Shown here: positions 8,086-16,714 of the stretch, piece by piece
Layout: the number at the start of each line of letters is the position of its first letter
How positions within the stretch are numbered: position 1 is the stretch's first letter
From: Bradyrhizobium sp. DOA9
GTDB lineage: Bacteria > Pseudomonadota > Alphaproteobacteria > Rhizobiales > Xanthobacteraceae
Reading direction: 5' to 3'
Length of the DNA: 64,000 bases
Assembly: GCF_000617845.2 (NCBI RefSeq)
Contig: NZ_DF820425.1
Location: 3,213,725 to 3,277,724, forward strand
Notes under the pieces: model-generated
Database searches by the model: none
Told to the model about the DNA's origin: nothing
Seen by the model: only the letters and a program-made list of their open reading frames with translations
Made by a program: the position numbers and the translations under genes

Positions 8086-10290
8086 ATGTCGGCCGAAGCC
8101 GTAACCAAGGTCTTTTCCGTGACGCGGACCCCGGAGCAGGTCGCGGAACAACCCTTCTACATTCCGATGACCGGGCCCTCGGCCCGGCCGCGGCGCTCGC
8201 TCAAGCACGACGACACGTTCATCGTGCTCGACAGCCACGGCGACATCGGCGCATCCGCCGGCGGGCCGGACGGGCTGTTCCATCACGACACGCGCTACCT
8301 CGCGCGGCTCGAGCTCGTGCTCGACGATCTCCAGCCGCTGCTGCTCGGGTCGAATCTGCGCGACGACAATTCGGCCTTGACCGTCGACCTCACGAATCCG
8401 GACATCTACCGCCAGGGCAACCTCGTTCTGCAAAAGGACCTGCTGCACGTCGTCCGCACCATCTTCCTGTGGCGGGGCACCGCCTACCAGCGCATCGGCG
8501 TGCAGAACCACGGCGACCGGCGCACCAGCTTCAACCTGACGCTGCTGTTCGGCAACGACTTCGCCGATTTGTTCGAGGTCCGCGGCGAGCGGCGACCGCG
8601 CCGCGGGGTCGGAACCAGCCGGCTGCTCGGGCCGACCGATGTCCTGTTCGAATATCGCGGTCTCGACGACATCGAGCGGACCACCGGGCTGCATTTCGAC
8701 CCGCGCCCGACGCGGCTCTCGGTCGATGCCGCGACCTGGGAGCTCGAGCTGGAGCCGCACCAGACCAAATCGCTGTTCGTCGCCGTGTCCTGCAATCGGC
8801 CGGTGACGGAAAAGCCGGCGCGGTTCTTCGCGGGACTGCTGGCGCACCGCCGCGAGATGCGAAATCAGACCGCCGGCGCCGCCAGCATCGAGACCTCCAA
8901 CAACATCTTCAACGAGGTGCTGTGCCAGGCCATGGCCGACCTCAACATGCTGATGACCGAGACGCCCCAGGGCCGTTATCCCTATGCCGGCATTCCCTGG
9001 TACTCGACCACGTTCGGGCGTGACGGCCTCATCACCGCGCTGCAGATGCTCTGGGTCGATCCGCGCATTGCCAAGGGCGTGCTGCGCCGGCTCGCGCATT
9101 TCCAGGCCAAGGCGGTCAATCCGCTCGCCGACGCCGCGCCCGGCAAGATTCTGCACGAGATGCGCGGCGGCGAGATGGCCGCGCTCGGAGAGGTGCCGTT
9201 CGCGCATTATTACGGCAGCGTCGATTCGACCGCTCTGTTCGTGCTGCTCGCAGGCAGCTATTTCGAGCGCACCGGCGACGAGGCCACGTTGATCGAGCTG
9301 TGGCCCGCAATCGAGGCGGGGCTGGCCTGGATCGACGGTCCCGGCGATCCTGATCAGGACGGCTTCGTCGAATACCAGCGCGCGACCGAGAAGGGGCTGG
9401 CGAACCAGGGCTGGAAGGATTCCTATGATGCGATCTTCCATGCCGACGGCCAGCTTGCCGAGGGCAATATCGCGCTCGCGGAGGTGCAGGGCTACGTCTT
9501 TGCCGCCAAGCAGCTCGCCGCGCGTTGCGCGCTGCGGCTCGGCAAGCCGGACCGCGTGCGCAAGCTCGAGGCCGAAGCCAGGGCGCTCGCCGAACGCTTC
9601 GAGCAGGCATTCTGGTGCGAGGAGCTCGGCACCTATGCGCTCGCGCTCGACGGCGAGAAGCGGCCCTGCAAGGTCAGGACCTCGAATGCCGGGCAGGTCC
9701 TGTTCAGCGGCATGGTTCGCGAAGACCGCGCCCGTCTCGTCGCCGCCGACCTGATGGGGCCGCATTTCTTTTCGGGGTGGGGCATCCGCACCGTCGCGCA
9801 AGGAGAGGTGCGTTACAACCCGATGTCCTATCATGACGGATCGATCTGGCCGCACGACAACGCGCTGATCGCGCTGGGGCTGGCGCGCTACGGCCTCAAG
9901 CATTCGGTGGCACACGTCTTCAAGGGACTGTTCGACGCCGCGACCTACATGGACCTGCGCCGGCTGCCCGAATTGTTCTGCGGCTTCCGGCGCGAGAAGC
10001 GGCGCGGGCCGACGCTGTATCCCGTCGCCTGCGCGCCGCAGGCCTGGGCCAGCGCGACGCCGTTCACGCTGCTGGAGGCGGCGCTCGGCCTCGAGTTCGA
10101 CGTCGCGCGCGGCGAGATTCGCCTGCGCAATCCGCATCTGCCAGCGTTCCTCAACGAGGTGATCCTGCACGATCTGCGCCTCGGCGATTCCAGCGTGGAC
10201 TTGCGCGTCAGTCGTCACGGCGACGACGTGGCGCTGGAAGTGCTGCGCACGCGCGGTCAGATTCAGGTCTCGATCGTGCTGGCGCGCTAG
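8086..10290 (+). CDS. amylo-alpha-1,6-glucosidase / glycogen debranching-type enzyme
   Basis: Belongs to the bacterial family with an N-terminal glycogen-debranching bis domain (about 30-230; HHDTRYLARLELVLDD) and a C-terminal (alpha/alpha)6 glycoside hydrolase domain of GH63/GH15 type (about 270-710; GIPWYSTTFGRDGLITALQ, NQGWKDSYDAIFHADG, SYHDGSIWPHDNALIA). Acidic residues in the GRDGL and WKDS segments are candidate catalytic residues. It has 734 residues, with GGGGAG before the ATG at a good distance and no signal peptide. In this genus such genes sit with glycosyltransferases in stress or storage-glucan clusters. Exact substrate uncertain. Confidence 0.87.
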   Translation: MSAEAVTKVFSVTRTPEQVAEQPFYIPMTGPSARPRRSLKHDDTFIVLDSHGDIGASAGGPDGLFHHDTRYLARLELVLDDLQPLLLGSNLRDDNSALTVDLTNPDIYRQGNLVLQKDLLHVVRTIFLWRGTAYQRIGVQNHGDRRTSFNLTLLFGNDFADLFEVRGERRPRRGVGTSRLLGPTDVLFEYRGLDDIERTTGLHFDPRPTRLSVDAATWELELEPHQTKSLFVAVSCNRPVTEKPARFFAGLLAHRREMRNQTAGAASIETSNNIFNEVLCQAMADLNMLMTETPQGRYPYAGIPWYSTTFGRDGLITALQMLWVDPRIAKGVLRRLAHFQAKAVNPLADAAPGKILHEMRGGEMAALGEVPFAHYYGSVDSTALFVLLAGSYFERTGDEATLIELWPAIEAGLAWIDGPGDPDQDGFVEYQRATEKGLANQGWKDSYDAIFHADGQLAEGNIALAEVQGYVFAAKQLAARCALRLGKPDRVRKLEAEARALAERFEQAFWCEELGTYALALDGEKRPCKVRTSNAGQVLFSGMVREDRARLVAADLMGPHFFSGWGIRTVAQGEVRYNPMSYHDGSIWPHDNALIALGLARYGLKHSVAHVFKGLFDAATYMDLRRLPELFCGFRREKRRGPTLYPVACAPQAWASATPFTLLEAALGLEFDVARGEIRLRNPHLPAFLNEVILHDLRLGDSSVDLRVSRHGDDVALEVLRTRGQIQVSIVLAR

Positions 10291-10308
10291 CGGCGCGAGG
10301 AGGAGTTC

Positions 10309-10842
10309 ATGCGCGCCACCGGATGGTTGATCCTGAGCGTGGCGATCGTCGCGGGCTTGACGGTCGCCGTATCGCACGCGGCCGAGGAGCCGCCGGCAGC
10401 GCCATCTGCGCCTCCGAGCGAAGCAAACGCACCGGCAACAGCGCAACCGCCGGCTTCCACCGTGCCCGTCACGCCCAAGGACGCCGCGCCGCCGCCATCG
10501 GTGACCATCATCGGCGCGAGCGAGGCCCACGGCGTGCTCGGCCGCGACGTCCGCAGCGCCGCCGGCGAGGACATGGGCCGCATCGTCGACGTCATCGTCG
10601 ATCGCACCGGCCATGTCCGCGCAGCGGCGATCGATTTCGGCGGCTTCCTCGGCGTCGGCAGCCGCAAGATCGTGGTGGACTGGAACGCGCTCCGCTTCGG
10701 CAAGATCGCCAACAAGAAGGACAGCATCATCCTGGAATTGACCAAGGCCCAGGTCGCGGCCGCACCGGAATACAAGGAGGACACGCCGATCGTCGTGCTC
10801 GGCGCGTCCGGCAGCCTTCAGCCGCTGCGAGCGGTTCAGTGA
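10309..10842 (+). CDS. secreted PRC-barrel domain protein
   Basis: A 177-residue protein with an N-terminal signal sequence (LILSVAIVAGLTVAVSHA, cleavage near residue 25), a proline/alanine-rich linker (about 26-70) and a PRC-barrel domain (about 80-165; VLGRDVRSAAGEDMGRIVDV). PRC barrels are small beta domains that mediate protein or RNA contacts; the periplasmic versions have no known activity. A GAGGAG ribosome site lies just before the ATG, 18 bases after the glycosidase gene, so the two are likely cotranscribed. Confidence 0.8.
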   Translation: MRATGWLILSVAIVAGLTVAVSHAAEEPPAAPSAPPSEANAPATAQPPASTVPVTPKDAAPPPSVTIIGASEAHGVLGRDVRSAAGEDMGRIVDVIVDRTGHVRAAAIDFGGFLGVGSRKIVVDWNALRFGKIANKKDSIILELTKAQVAAAPEYKEDTPIVVLGASGSLQPLRAVQ

Positions 10843-10865
10843 GGTGCAGGGAGGGCTGACCGCCC

Positions 10866-12179
10866 GTGCTGTCGTCGAGGAAGCGGAACCATGAGAATCG
10901 CGGCGGCGTCGTCGAGCAGGACAACGTCGCGGTGCCGGCGGCTGCGGGCATTCCGGCGCCGTCGCGCGAGAGCCTGCGCGGCCTCGACTGGTTCATCTTC
11001 TTCCTCGCCGACGTGCAGACCGGATTCGGCCCCTTCATCGCGGTCTATCTGACGACGCAGAAATGGACACAGGTCGAGATCGGTCTCGTGCTCTCGATCG
11101 GTGGCATCGTCGCCCTGATCGGCCAGATGCCGGGCGGCGCGATCATCGATGCCGCGAAATCGGAGCGCCTCGTCGCCGCCCTCGCGATCGCGACCATCGG
11201 CGCCTGTGCGCTCGCCTATGCCGCGATGCCGATCTTCGCGGTCGTGGTGACCGCCGCTACGCTCCATGCGATGGCGAGCTGCGTGCTCGGGCCCGCGATC
11301 GCCGCGATCAGCCTCGGTCTCGTCGGCCCGCTCGCGATCGGCGAGCGCCTCGGTCGCAATGCGCGCTTTGCTTCGCTCGGCAGCGGCATCGCGGCAGCCG
11401 TGATGGGCACCGTCGGCTATTTGCTGTCGAGCCGGGCGGTCTTCCTCGTCACCTTCCTGCTCGTCATTCCGACCCTCATCGCGCTTTCGCGCATCCGCGA
11501 GGAGGAGGTCGACATCAGGCGCTGTCACGGCGAGATGCCGCCTGAAGCCGCCGATCGCGGCGACACCAATATCTGGCACCTGATCCGGCAGCGCCCGCTG
11601 ATCGTCTTCGCGGTCAGCGTGCTGCTGCTGCAGCTGGCGAACGCCGCGATGATGCCGCTGATCGCGAGCGCCGTGACGGCGCGGTCCGCCCAGTGGGCGA
11701 CAGTGCTCGTCGCCTTTTGCATCGTGGTTCCGCAAACCATCGTGGCGCTGCTGTCGCCGACGGTCGGGCGCAAGGCGCAAGCTTGGGGGCGTCGGCCCCT
11801 GCTGCTGATCGGATTCGGCGCACTGGCGATTCGCGGGCTGTTGTTTGCGACCGTGCGCGACCCGTATCTGCTGGTAGCGGTGCAGGTGTTCGACGGCATC
11901 ACCGCGGCGGTGTTCGCGGTGATGATCCCGCTGATCGTCGCCGACGTCGCCTTCGGCAGCGGGCATTTCAACCTGGCGCAGGGGATCGTCGGCACCGCAA
12001 CGGGCATTGGCGCGTCGCTGAGCACCGTGCTCGGCGGCTATGTCAGCGACAAGTTCGGCAATGCCACCGCGTTCATCGGGCTCTCCGGCGTTGCTGCAGC
12101 GGGACTCCTGTTGATCCTGTTTGTGATGCCGGAGACGCGGCGCGCGAATCTGGCCGCCACAAAAGAAAAGGCCGGCTGA
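10866..12179 (+). CDS. MFS transporter
   Basis: Proton-coupled inner-membrane carrier of the major facilitator superfamily with 437 residues and 12 predicted membrane segments. The start is taken as GTG 10866, preceded by GGGAGG about 11 bases away. The first membrane segment begins near residue 38 (WFIFFLADVQTGFGPFIAVYL), with the loop GQMPGGAIIDAAKSERL between segments 2 and 3 as in drug or sugar exporters. It follows the PRC-barrel gene by 23 bases. Its last codons overlap the fixK2 terminator of the opposite strand. Substrate unknown. Confidence 0.85.
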   Translation: MLSSRKRNHENRGGVVEQDNVAVPAAAGIPAPSRESLRGLDWFIFFLADVQTGFGPFIAVYLTTQKWTQVEIGLVLSIGGIVALIGQMPGGAIIDAAKSERLVAALAIATIGACALAYAAMPIFAVVVTAATLHAMASCVLGPAIAAISLGLVGPLAIGERLGRNARFASLGSGIAAAVMGTVGYLLSSRAVFLVTFLLVIPTLIALSRIREEEVDIRRCHGEMPPEAADRGDTNIWHLIRQRPLIVFAVSVLLLQLANAAMMPLIASAVTARSAQWATVLVAFCIVVPQTIVALLSPTVGRKAQAWGRRPLLLIGFGALAIRGLLFATVRDPYLLVAVQVFDGITAAVFAVMIPLIVADVAFGSGHFNLAQGIVGTATGIGASLSTVLGGYVSDKFGNATAFIGLSGVAAAGLLLILFVMPETRRANLAATKEKAG

Positions 12180-12196
12180 ACCAGTTCAGCCGGCCA
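12162..12196 (-). terminator. rho-independent terminator of fixK2
   Basis: An 11-bp perfect stem, GGCCGGCTGAA (12171-12181) with TTCAGCCGGCC (12186-12196), loop CCAG. On the minus strand it is followed by TTTTCTTTT (complement of 12162-12170). This is a textbook intrinsic terminator for fixK2, and it is embedded in the last codons and stop of the convergent MFS gene. Confidence 0.9.
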
Positions 12197-12221
12197 AAGT
12201 GGTTGGGGAGGTAGGTAAGGA

Positions 12222-12920
12222 TCAGGCGTCGAGATTGTGCAGGCGCTGGCGGTTGCGCAGCACGATCTGGCGGGCGCCGGAGAAGCCGAGAATGCCCTGA
12301 GCATGAAGCTGCGACAGCGCGCGCGACACGGTCTCCAGCGTGAGGCCGAGATAGTCGCCGATGTCGCGGCGGCACATCGGCAGCGCCATCATGCCGGCAA
12401 CGGCGAGGCGGCGGTCCATTTCGAGCAGGAAAGTCGCAACGCGCTCCATGGCGGTCTTGCGGCCCAGCAGCAGCATGTGATCCTCGGCATGACGCAACTC
12501 GCCGGCGGTCATGGCCCAGAGCTTGCGGGCGACCTGCACGTCGGTGCCGGCGGCCTTCTCGAGGCTCGCGCGCTTCACGAGGCGAACGGTGGTGTCGATG
12601 ATGGCTTCAGCGGCGAGGCGGTGCGTGGGACCGGATTCCAGGCCGAACACGTCGCCGGGAAGATGGAAGGCGCCGATCTGGCGGCGGCCGTCGGAGAGAA
12701 GCTTGTAGCTGCGCACCGCGCCGGTGACGACCTGGTAGACATATTCGGACGCCTCGTCCTCGCCATAGATCTCCTCGTCCTTGCCGTAGGAGAACTCGGT
12801 GGCGACCAGACCGACATGGCCCGCGATGGCGCCGAACTGGTCGGTAACGGGGTGGGCAGGAGCAATCTTGCCACCGATTTGGGTGTTGATCGCCTGGGTG
12901 TTGAGCGTCTGGGTCAGCAT
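12222..12920 (-). CDS. fixK2: FixK2, CRP/FNR-family activator of microaerobic genes
   Basis: Transcription factor linking the FixLJ oxygen sensor to respiration and symbiosis genes; it binds TTGAT-N4-ATCAA boxes. The ATG at 12920 (GGAG nine bases upstream) gives 232 residues, the known FixK2 length, and puts the single redox-sensitive cysteine (in MCRRDIGDYLGL) at 183 as in B. diazoefficiens. An ATG at 12929 abuts the ribosome site and is less likely. A cyclic-nucleotide-like beta roll (about 35-120) is followed by a winged helix (about 155-225; LGLTLETVSRALSQLH recognition helix). No N-terminal Fe-S cysteines are present, unlike FNR. Confidence 0.96.
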   Translation of the reverse strand: MLTQTLNTQAINTQIGGKIAPAHPVTDQFGAIAGHVGLVATEFSYGKDEEIYGEDEASEYVYQVVTGAVRSYKLLSDGRRQIGAFHLPGDVFGLESGPTHRLAAEAIIDTTVRLVKRASLEKAAGTDVQVARKLWAMTAGELRHAEDHMLLLGRKTAMERVATFLLEMDRRLAVAGMMALPMCRRDIGDYLGLTLETVSRALSQLHAQGILGFSGARQIVLRNRQRLHNLDA

Positions 12921-13004
12921 CTGCGCCATCTCCGTTGTGATGACGCTTTCCTACGCGGTATCGGGTGCCTCGAAAATTTCGCGAGATATCTTAAGGTGGT
13001 TGCC

Positions 13005-13022
13005 TTACGTAGAATCCCGTAG
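13005..13022. promoter_or_regulatory. putative FixJ-binding site upstream of fixK2
   Basis: TTACGTAG (13005-13012) matches the FixJ core GTA(A/C)GTAG at 7 of 8 positions, and CCCGTAGG follows one turn later. The site lies about 85-100 bases upstream of the fixK2 start, as expected for FixJ-dependent activation. Assignment rests on consensus from related rhizobia. Confidence 0.5.
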
Positions 13023-13023
13023 G

Positions 13024-13440
13024 TCAGGCGCAGGGGCGGTCCTCGATCGCGTGGCGGATGCATCTGACGAGGTTTTCGTCCAGAAGCGGCTTCAAAACCA
13101 CGTCCTTGATGCCCGCCGTCGCAGCGCGGGCCGAGATGTTCTCGTCGGGATAGCCGGTGATCAGGATCACGGGCGCGTCGCGGTGGCATTGGCGCAGGCG
13201 ACCGGTCAGGTCGATGCCGTTGATGTCAGGCATCTTGTAGTCGATGACGTAGCAGTCCGGTCCGGGCGCGGCGCCGAGATTGAGCAGCGCCGTGCCGCTC
13301 CTGAAGGTCCGCACGGCAAAGCCGTCGGTCTCCAGCAGGAAGCGCAGGGATCCGAGGACTGCGGCATCATCGTCGACCACAAAGACGGTGGGTTGTGGGC
13401 AGGACGATGGCCGCGCACGATATGGGCTGACCTCAACCAT
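13024..13440 (-). CDS. single-domain response regulator between fixJ and fixK2
   Basis: A 138-residue receiver domain with no output domain. The acidic pair DDD near residue 24, phosphoryl-acceptor Asp in CYVIDYKMPDING, the Thr of ILITGYPDE and the Lys of VVLKPLLDE are all present. It lies in the same order as the equivalent gene between fixJ and fixK2 in B. diazoefficiens, 43 bases after fixJ. It may act as a phosphate sink or modulate FixL; role inferred. Confidence 0.9.
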   Translation of the reverse strand: MVEVSPYRARPSSCPQPTVFVVDDDAAVLGSLRFLLETDGFAVRTFRSGTALLNLGAAPGPDCYVIDYKMPDINGIDLTGRLRQCHRDAPVILITGYPDENISARAATAGIKDVVLKPLLDENLVRCIRHAIEDRPCA

Positions 13441-13483
13441 GCTGTCTGGTTAGCACGGCGCCGTGAAGCCGCCTTGACCTGCC

Positions 13484-14101
13484 TCAATCGTTGAGCATGC
13501 CGGCGCGCATCGCGAGACGAACCAGTTCAGAAAGGCTGCTCGCCTGCATCTTGGTCATGACGTTGGCCCGGTAGACCTCGATGGTCCGTGGGCTGATGTC
13601 GTATTCGCGGGCGATCAGCTTGTTGGAGAGGCCTGCGACCAGCCCCTCCATGACCTGGCGCTCCCGCGGACTCAAGGACGCGACGCGGGCGGCGATGTCG
13701 TGCGCGACGGCCTCGTTCTTGGCGGCAGGCTCGGCCTGGCGGAGCGCCAAATCGATCATGGCGGTGAGCCGGTCGTCATCGAACGGCTTCTCCAGGAAAT
13801 CGACGGCCCCGAGCTTCATCGCCTCGACCGCCAGCGGCACGTCGCCGTGACCGGTCATGATCAAGATCGGGAACGGGCTTTGCTGCGCCTTCATTCGCTT
13901 CAAGAGCTCGATTCCGTCGAGGCCGGGCATGCGCACGTCGGAGACGACGCAGCCGAAACCGAGGCCGGGCAGGGCTTCGAGGAAGGCGAGCGCGTCGTCG
14001 AACAAAGTGACGGCGAAGCCGGCGGAATCCAGCAGGAAGTTCAGCGAGTCCCGCATCGCCGCGTCGTCGTCGATGACGTAGACATTTCCCTTGGTCGTCA
14101 T
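13484..14101 (-). CDS. fixJ: FixJ, response regulator of the oxygen-sensing system
   Basis: When phosphorylated by FixL at low oxygen it activates fixK2. It has 205 residues: a receiver domain (1-120; acidic DDD at 11-13, acceptor Asp55 in VVSDVRMPG, Lys in FLEKPFDDDR) and a LuxR/GerE-type helix-turn-helix (about 140-200; LSPRERQVMEGLVAGLSNK, SPRTIEVYRANVMTKM). ATG 14101 is chosen; it is two bases from the fixL stop, indicating translational coupling. Confidence 0.97.
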   Translation of the reverse strand: MTTKGNVYVIDDDAAMRDSLNFLLDSAGFAVTLFDDALAFLEALPGLGFGCVVSDVRMPGLDGIELLKRMKAQQSPFPILIMTGHGDVPLAVEAMKLGAVDFLEKPFDDDRLTAMIDLALRQAEPAAKNEAVAHDIAARVASLSPRERQVMEGLVAGLSNKLIAREYDISPRTIEVYRANVMTKMQASSLSELVRLAMRAGMLND

Positions 14102-14103
14102 GA

Positions 14104-15621
14104 TCAGCTCTCGTCGGTTGCCGGCAGGGTGAAGCGGAACGTCGCTCCGCCCGCAGCGTTGCTCTCGGCCCACATGCGGCCGCCATGGGCCTCGATGATC
14201 GAGCGGCTGATGGAGAGTCCCACGCCCATGCCGGTGTCTTTGGTGGTGAAGAAGGTCTGGAACAGGTTCGGAATGACGTCTTCCCGGAAGCCGATTCCGG
14301 TGTCGGAGACTTCCACCTCGATCATGCCGTCGGCGACACGGGTGTTGGCGACGACCAGCTCGCGCCGCCGCGACTGCGCCATCGCCTCGAGCGCGTTGCG
14401 GAACAGGTTGACCAGCACCTGCTGAATCTGCACCCGGTCGGCGAGCACGAGGTCGGCGTCAGGATCGAGGCTGAAGCGGAGCTGCACGTTCTGCTCGCGC
14501 GCGCCGGCAAGCCCGAGCGCGCCGGCCTCCTCGATCAGCTTGGACAGGCTCTCGACCCGCTTCTCGGACTCGCCGCGGGAGACGAAGTCGCGCAACCGGC
14601 GGATGATCTGGCCGGCACGCAAGGCCTGCTCCGCCGCCCGGTCCAGCGCGCTTTCGACCTTCGGCATATTGGGATCGGTGCTGCCGGCGAGGAGACGCCG
14701 CGATCCCTTCATGTAGTTGCTGATCGCCGCCAGCGGCTGGTTGAGCTCGTGGGCGAGCGCGGAAGCCATCTCGCCCATCGCGGTCAGCCGCGACACGTGT
14801 ACGAGCTCGGCCTGCAGTTCCTGGAGCCGCGCCTGGGTCTGCTGGTGCTCGGTGAGGTCGCGCACGAAGCCGGTGAAATAGGGCTCGCCCGCGCGTTGCG
14901 TCTTCCCGACGGACAGGTGCATCGGGAACGTCGTGCTGTCGCGGCGCTTGCCCGTCACGATCCGGCCGATGCCGATGATATGCGGTTCATTGGTCCTGAG
15001 ATAGCGCGCGAGATAGTTGTCGTGACGCGACTGATCGGGCTCCGGCATGAGGATGCTCACGTTGCGGCCGATCGCTTCCTGCTTGCTGTATCCGAACAGC
15101 CGCTCCGCCGCGCTGCTGAAGAGCTGCATGATGCCGCTTGAATCGATGACGATCATGGCATCGGGCACGGTTTCGAGAATCGAGCGAAGATGATTCTCCT
15201 GGGAGCGCAGGGCCTCCTCGAGCTGCTTCTCTTCGTTGATGTCGAGGAATATCCCGCTGAGATGACGCGGCGTGCCCGCATCGTCCCGGATCACGCCGGC
15301 CCTGGCCCGGATCCATTGACCGTTCCCGGACGCGCCGCCGATCTTGAAGGACAGGTCGAGGCCCCCGCCGCCTTCCGAGGCGCGTCCGATCGCCTCCAGG
15401 AGGTGGTCCCGATCGCCCGGCTCCAGGAGCGAAAGAAAGAGATCGAAGCTGACGGCCTGGTGCGGCTGCAGGCCGAACAGCCGCGTGGCCGTGTCCGACC
15501 AGTCGAGCTCGCGCGTCTGCAGGTCGAGGTCCCAGGTGCCGACCCCGAATCCCTCGATACGGACCCGGAAATGCTCGCCCCGACCATCGTCTGCCGGATG
15601 GGTCACGCGGGTCGGCGCCAA
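14104..15621 (-). CDS. fixL: FixL, haem-PAS oxygen sensor histidine kinase
   Basis: Soluble sensor whose haem-PAS domain inhibits autophosphorylation when oxygen binds. The TTG at 15621 has AGGAG six bases upstream and gives exactly 505 residues, the B. diazoefficiens FixL length. It also places the haem ligand at His200 (in SRHDNYLARY), the distal Arg at 220 (IIGIGRIV) and the phospho-accepting His at 291 (SALAHELNQPL), all the known numbers. Two PAS domains (about 20-135 and 145-255) are followed by HisKA and HATPase_c (NALEAMA, DTGIGF, GMGVGLSI). The frame also runs open to an ATG at 15732 (542 aa), less likely. Confidence 0.96.
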   Translation of the reverse strand: MAPTRVTHPADDGRGEHFRVRIEGFGVGTWDLDLQTRELDWSDTATRLFGLQPHQAVSFDLFLSLLEPGDRDHLLEAIGRASEGGGGLDLSFKIGGASGNGQWIRARAGVIRDDAGTPRHLSGIFLDINEEKQLEEALRSQENHLRSILETVPDAMIVIDSSGIMQLFSSAAERLFGYSKQEAIGRNVSILMPEPDQSRHDNYLARYLRTNEPHIIGIGRIVTGKRRDSTTFPMHLSVGKTQRAGEPYFTGFVRDLTEHQQTQARLQELQAELVHVSRLTAMGEMASALAHELNQPLAAISNYMKGSRRLLAGSTDPNMPKVESALDRAAEQALRAGQIIRRLRDFVSRGESEKRVESLSKLIEEAGALGLAGAREQNVQLRFSLDPDADLVLADRVQIQQVLVNLFRNALEAMAQSRRRELVVANTRVADGMIEVEVSDTGIGFREDVIPNLFQTFFTTKDTGMGVGLSISRSIIEAHGGRMWAESNAAGGATFRFTLPATDES

Positions 15622-15767
15622 GCTCTGCTCCTGTTCTCGGCGGGTCGGCAGGATGCCTTTACCGCTCCGGCAATGTCGCCCAAGGCTTGGCCGGAGGCAA
15701 GCGCGGACGTTGAATCCACTGGCGGATTCCACGTTGCGGGGAGAGCGGGCGGCCAGAGGCGCCAGAT

Positions 15768-15781
15768 TTGATCTATCTCAG
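15768..15781 (+). promoter_or_regulatory. candidate FixK2 box upstream of the stress-protein gene
   Basis: TTGAT-CTAT-CTCAG matches 8 of 10 positions of TTGAT-N4-ATCAA. Its centre is about 65 bases before the ATG at 15840, so a class II start site (box at -41.5) would fall near 15816 with a normal leader of about 24 bases. Confidence 0.5.
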
Positions 15782-15839
15782 CCTGTTACGCGGCAGCAGG
15801 GTTAGGATTCGAAAAATTCCGTGATGCTGGAGATATCCG

Positions 15840-16673
15840 ATGACATACGCGACCGTCATGGTCAGCCTGGCGCTCGAACAGCCCAACGAAGCGCGTCTTC
15901 AGGTCGCAGGCGAGCTCGCCGAACGATTCGAGGCGGCCATCATCGGGGTCGCCGCAGCGCAGTTCGCCCCGCCGCTCTATTTCGCCGACGGCGCAGAGGC
16001 GCAAGCGCTGATCGACGAGGGCGAAGCTTCGATCAAGCGACGGCTGGCCGGCCTCGAAGCGCAATTCCGCGCGGCCGTGAAGAATCGCGGCGGGCATGCG
16101 GAGTGGCGCAGCGCGATGGATTATCCGGCCCGCTTCGTCACGGCGCAGGCGCGTTGCGCCGACATCGTCGTCAGCGGCGGGCAGAGCCCGGCCTTCTCCG
16201 ATGCTTTCGCGCTGGCGAGCCCCAAGGACCTGGTGATGCAGGCCGGCCGCCCGCTGCTCGTCGTTCCCGACCGGGCGAGCTGGCTCGACGTGCGCAGCGT
16301 GCTGGTGGCGTGGAAGGACACGCCGGAAGCGCGGCGGGCGGTGGCGGCCGCGCTGCCGATGCTGCGCAAGGCGAAGGACGTCACCATCGTCGAAATCCCG
16401 GAGCGGGGCGACGACCGGTCGGCCGCAATGGCCGGTGTCAGCGACGTCGCCGCCTGGCTCGGCCGTCACGGCGTCACCGCGACGGCGCGGGTCCTGGAGG
16501 CCGCAGGCAACGAAACCCCTGCCGCGCGGTTGGAGAAGGTCGCGGCCGACGTCGGCGCGGGCCTCGTCGTCGCGGGTGCCTACGGTCATTCGAGATTTCG
16601 CGAACTGATCCTCGGAGGCGTTACCCAATATCTGGTGACGCAAACCGCGCGCAGCGTGCTGCTGGCGCACTGA
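15840..16673 (+). CDS. universal stress protein (tandem Usp-type)
   Basis: A 277-residue protein with two UspA-like halves. The first (about 1-140) is degenerate. The second (about 150-277) ends with the ATP-binding pattern G-x2-G-x(n)-G(S/T) (GAYGHSRFRELILGGVTQ) and SVLLAH. Such proteins help survival under low oxygen or energy limitation. It stands between fixL and the CBS protein, divergent from fixL and upstream of fixN, as in B. diazoefficiens, and carries a candidate FixK2 box, fitting a microaerobic role. Confidence 0.9.
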   Translation: MTYATVMVSLALEQPNEARLQVAGELAERFEAAIIGVAAAQFAPPLYFADGAEAQALIDEGEASIKRRLAGLEAQFRAAVKNRGGHAEWRSAMDYPARFVTAQARCADIVVSGGQSPAFSDAFALASPKDLVMQAGRPLLVVPDRASWLDVRSVLVAWKDTPEARRAVAAALPMLRKAKDVTIVEIPERGDDRSAAMAGVSDVAAWLGRHGVTATARVLEAAGNETPAARLEKVAADVGAGLVVAGAYGHSRFRELILGGVTQYLVTQTARSVLLAH

Positions 16674-16714
16674 CCACCGGCCGGCCGGTTTGAGGAATCG
16701 AGGAGGGACGCGCC

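Noticed and set aside
7021..10614. Open frame of about 1,200 codons on the minus strand
   Set aside because: It lies antisense to the ABC exporter, glycosidase and PRC-barrel genes, is full of charged low-complexity sequence (Arg/His/Asp/Gln), and is explained by high-GC third positions of the real genes.
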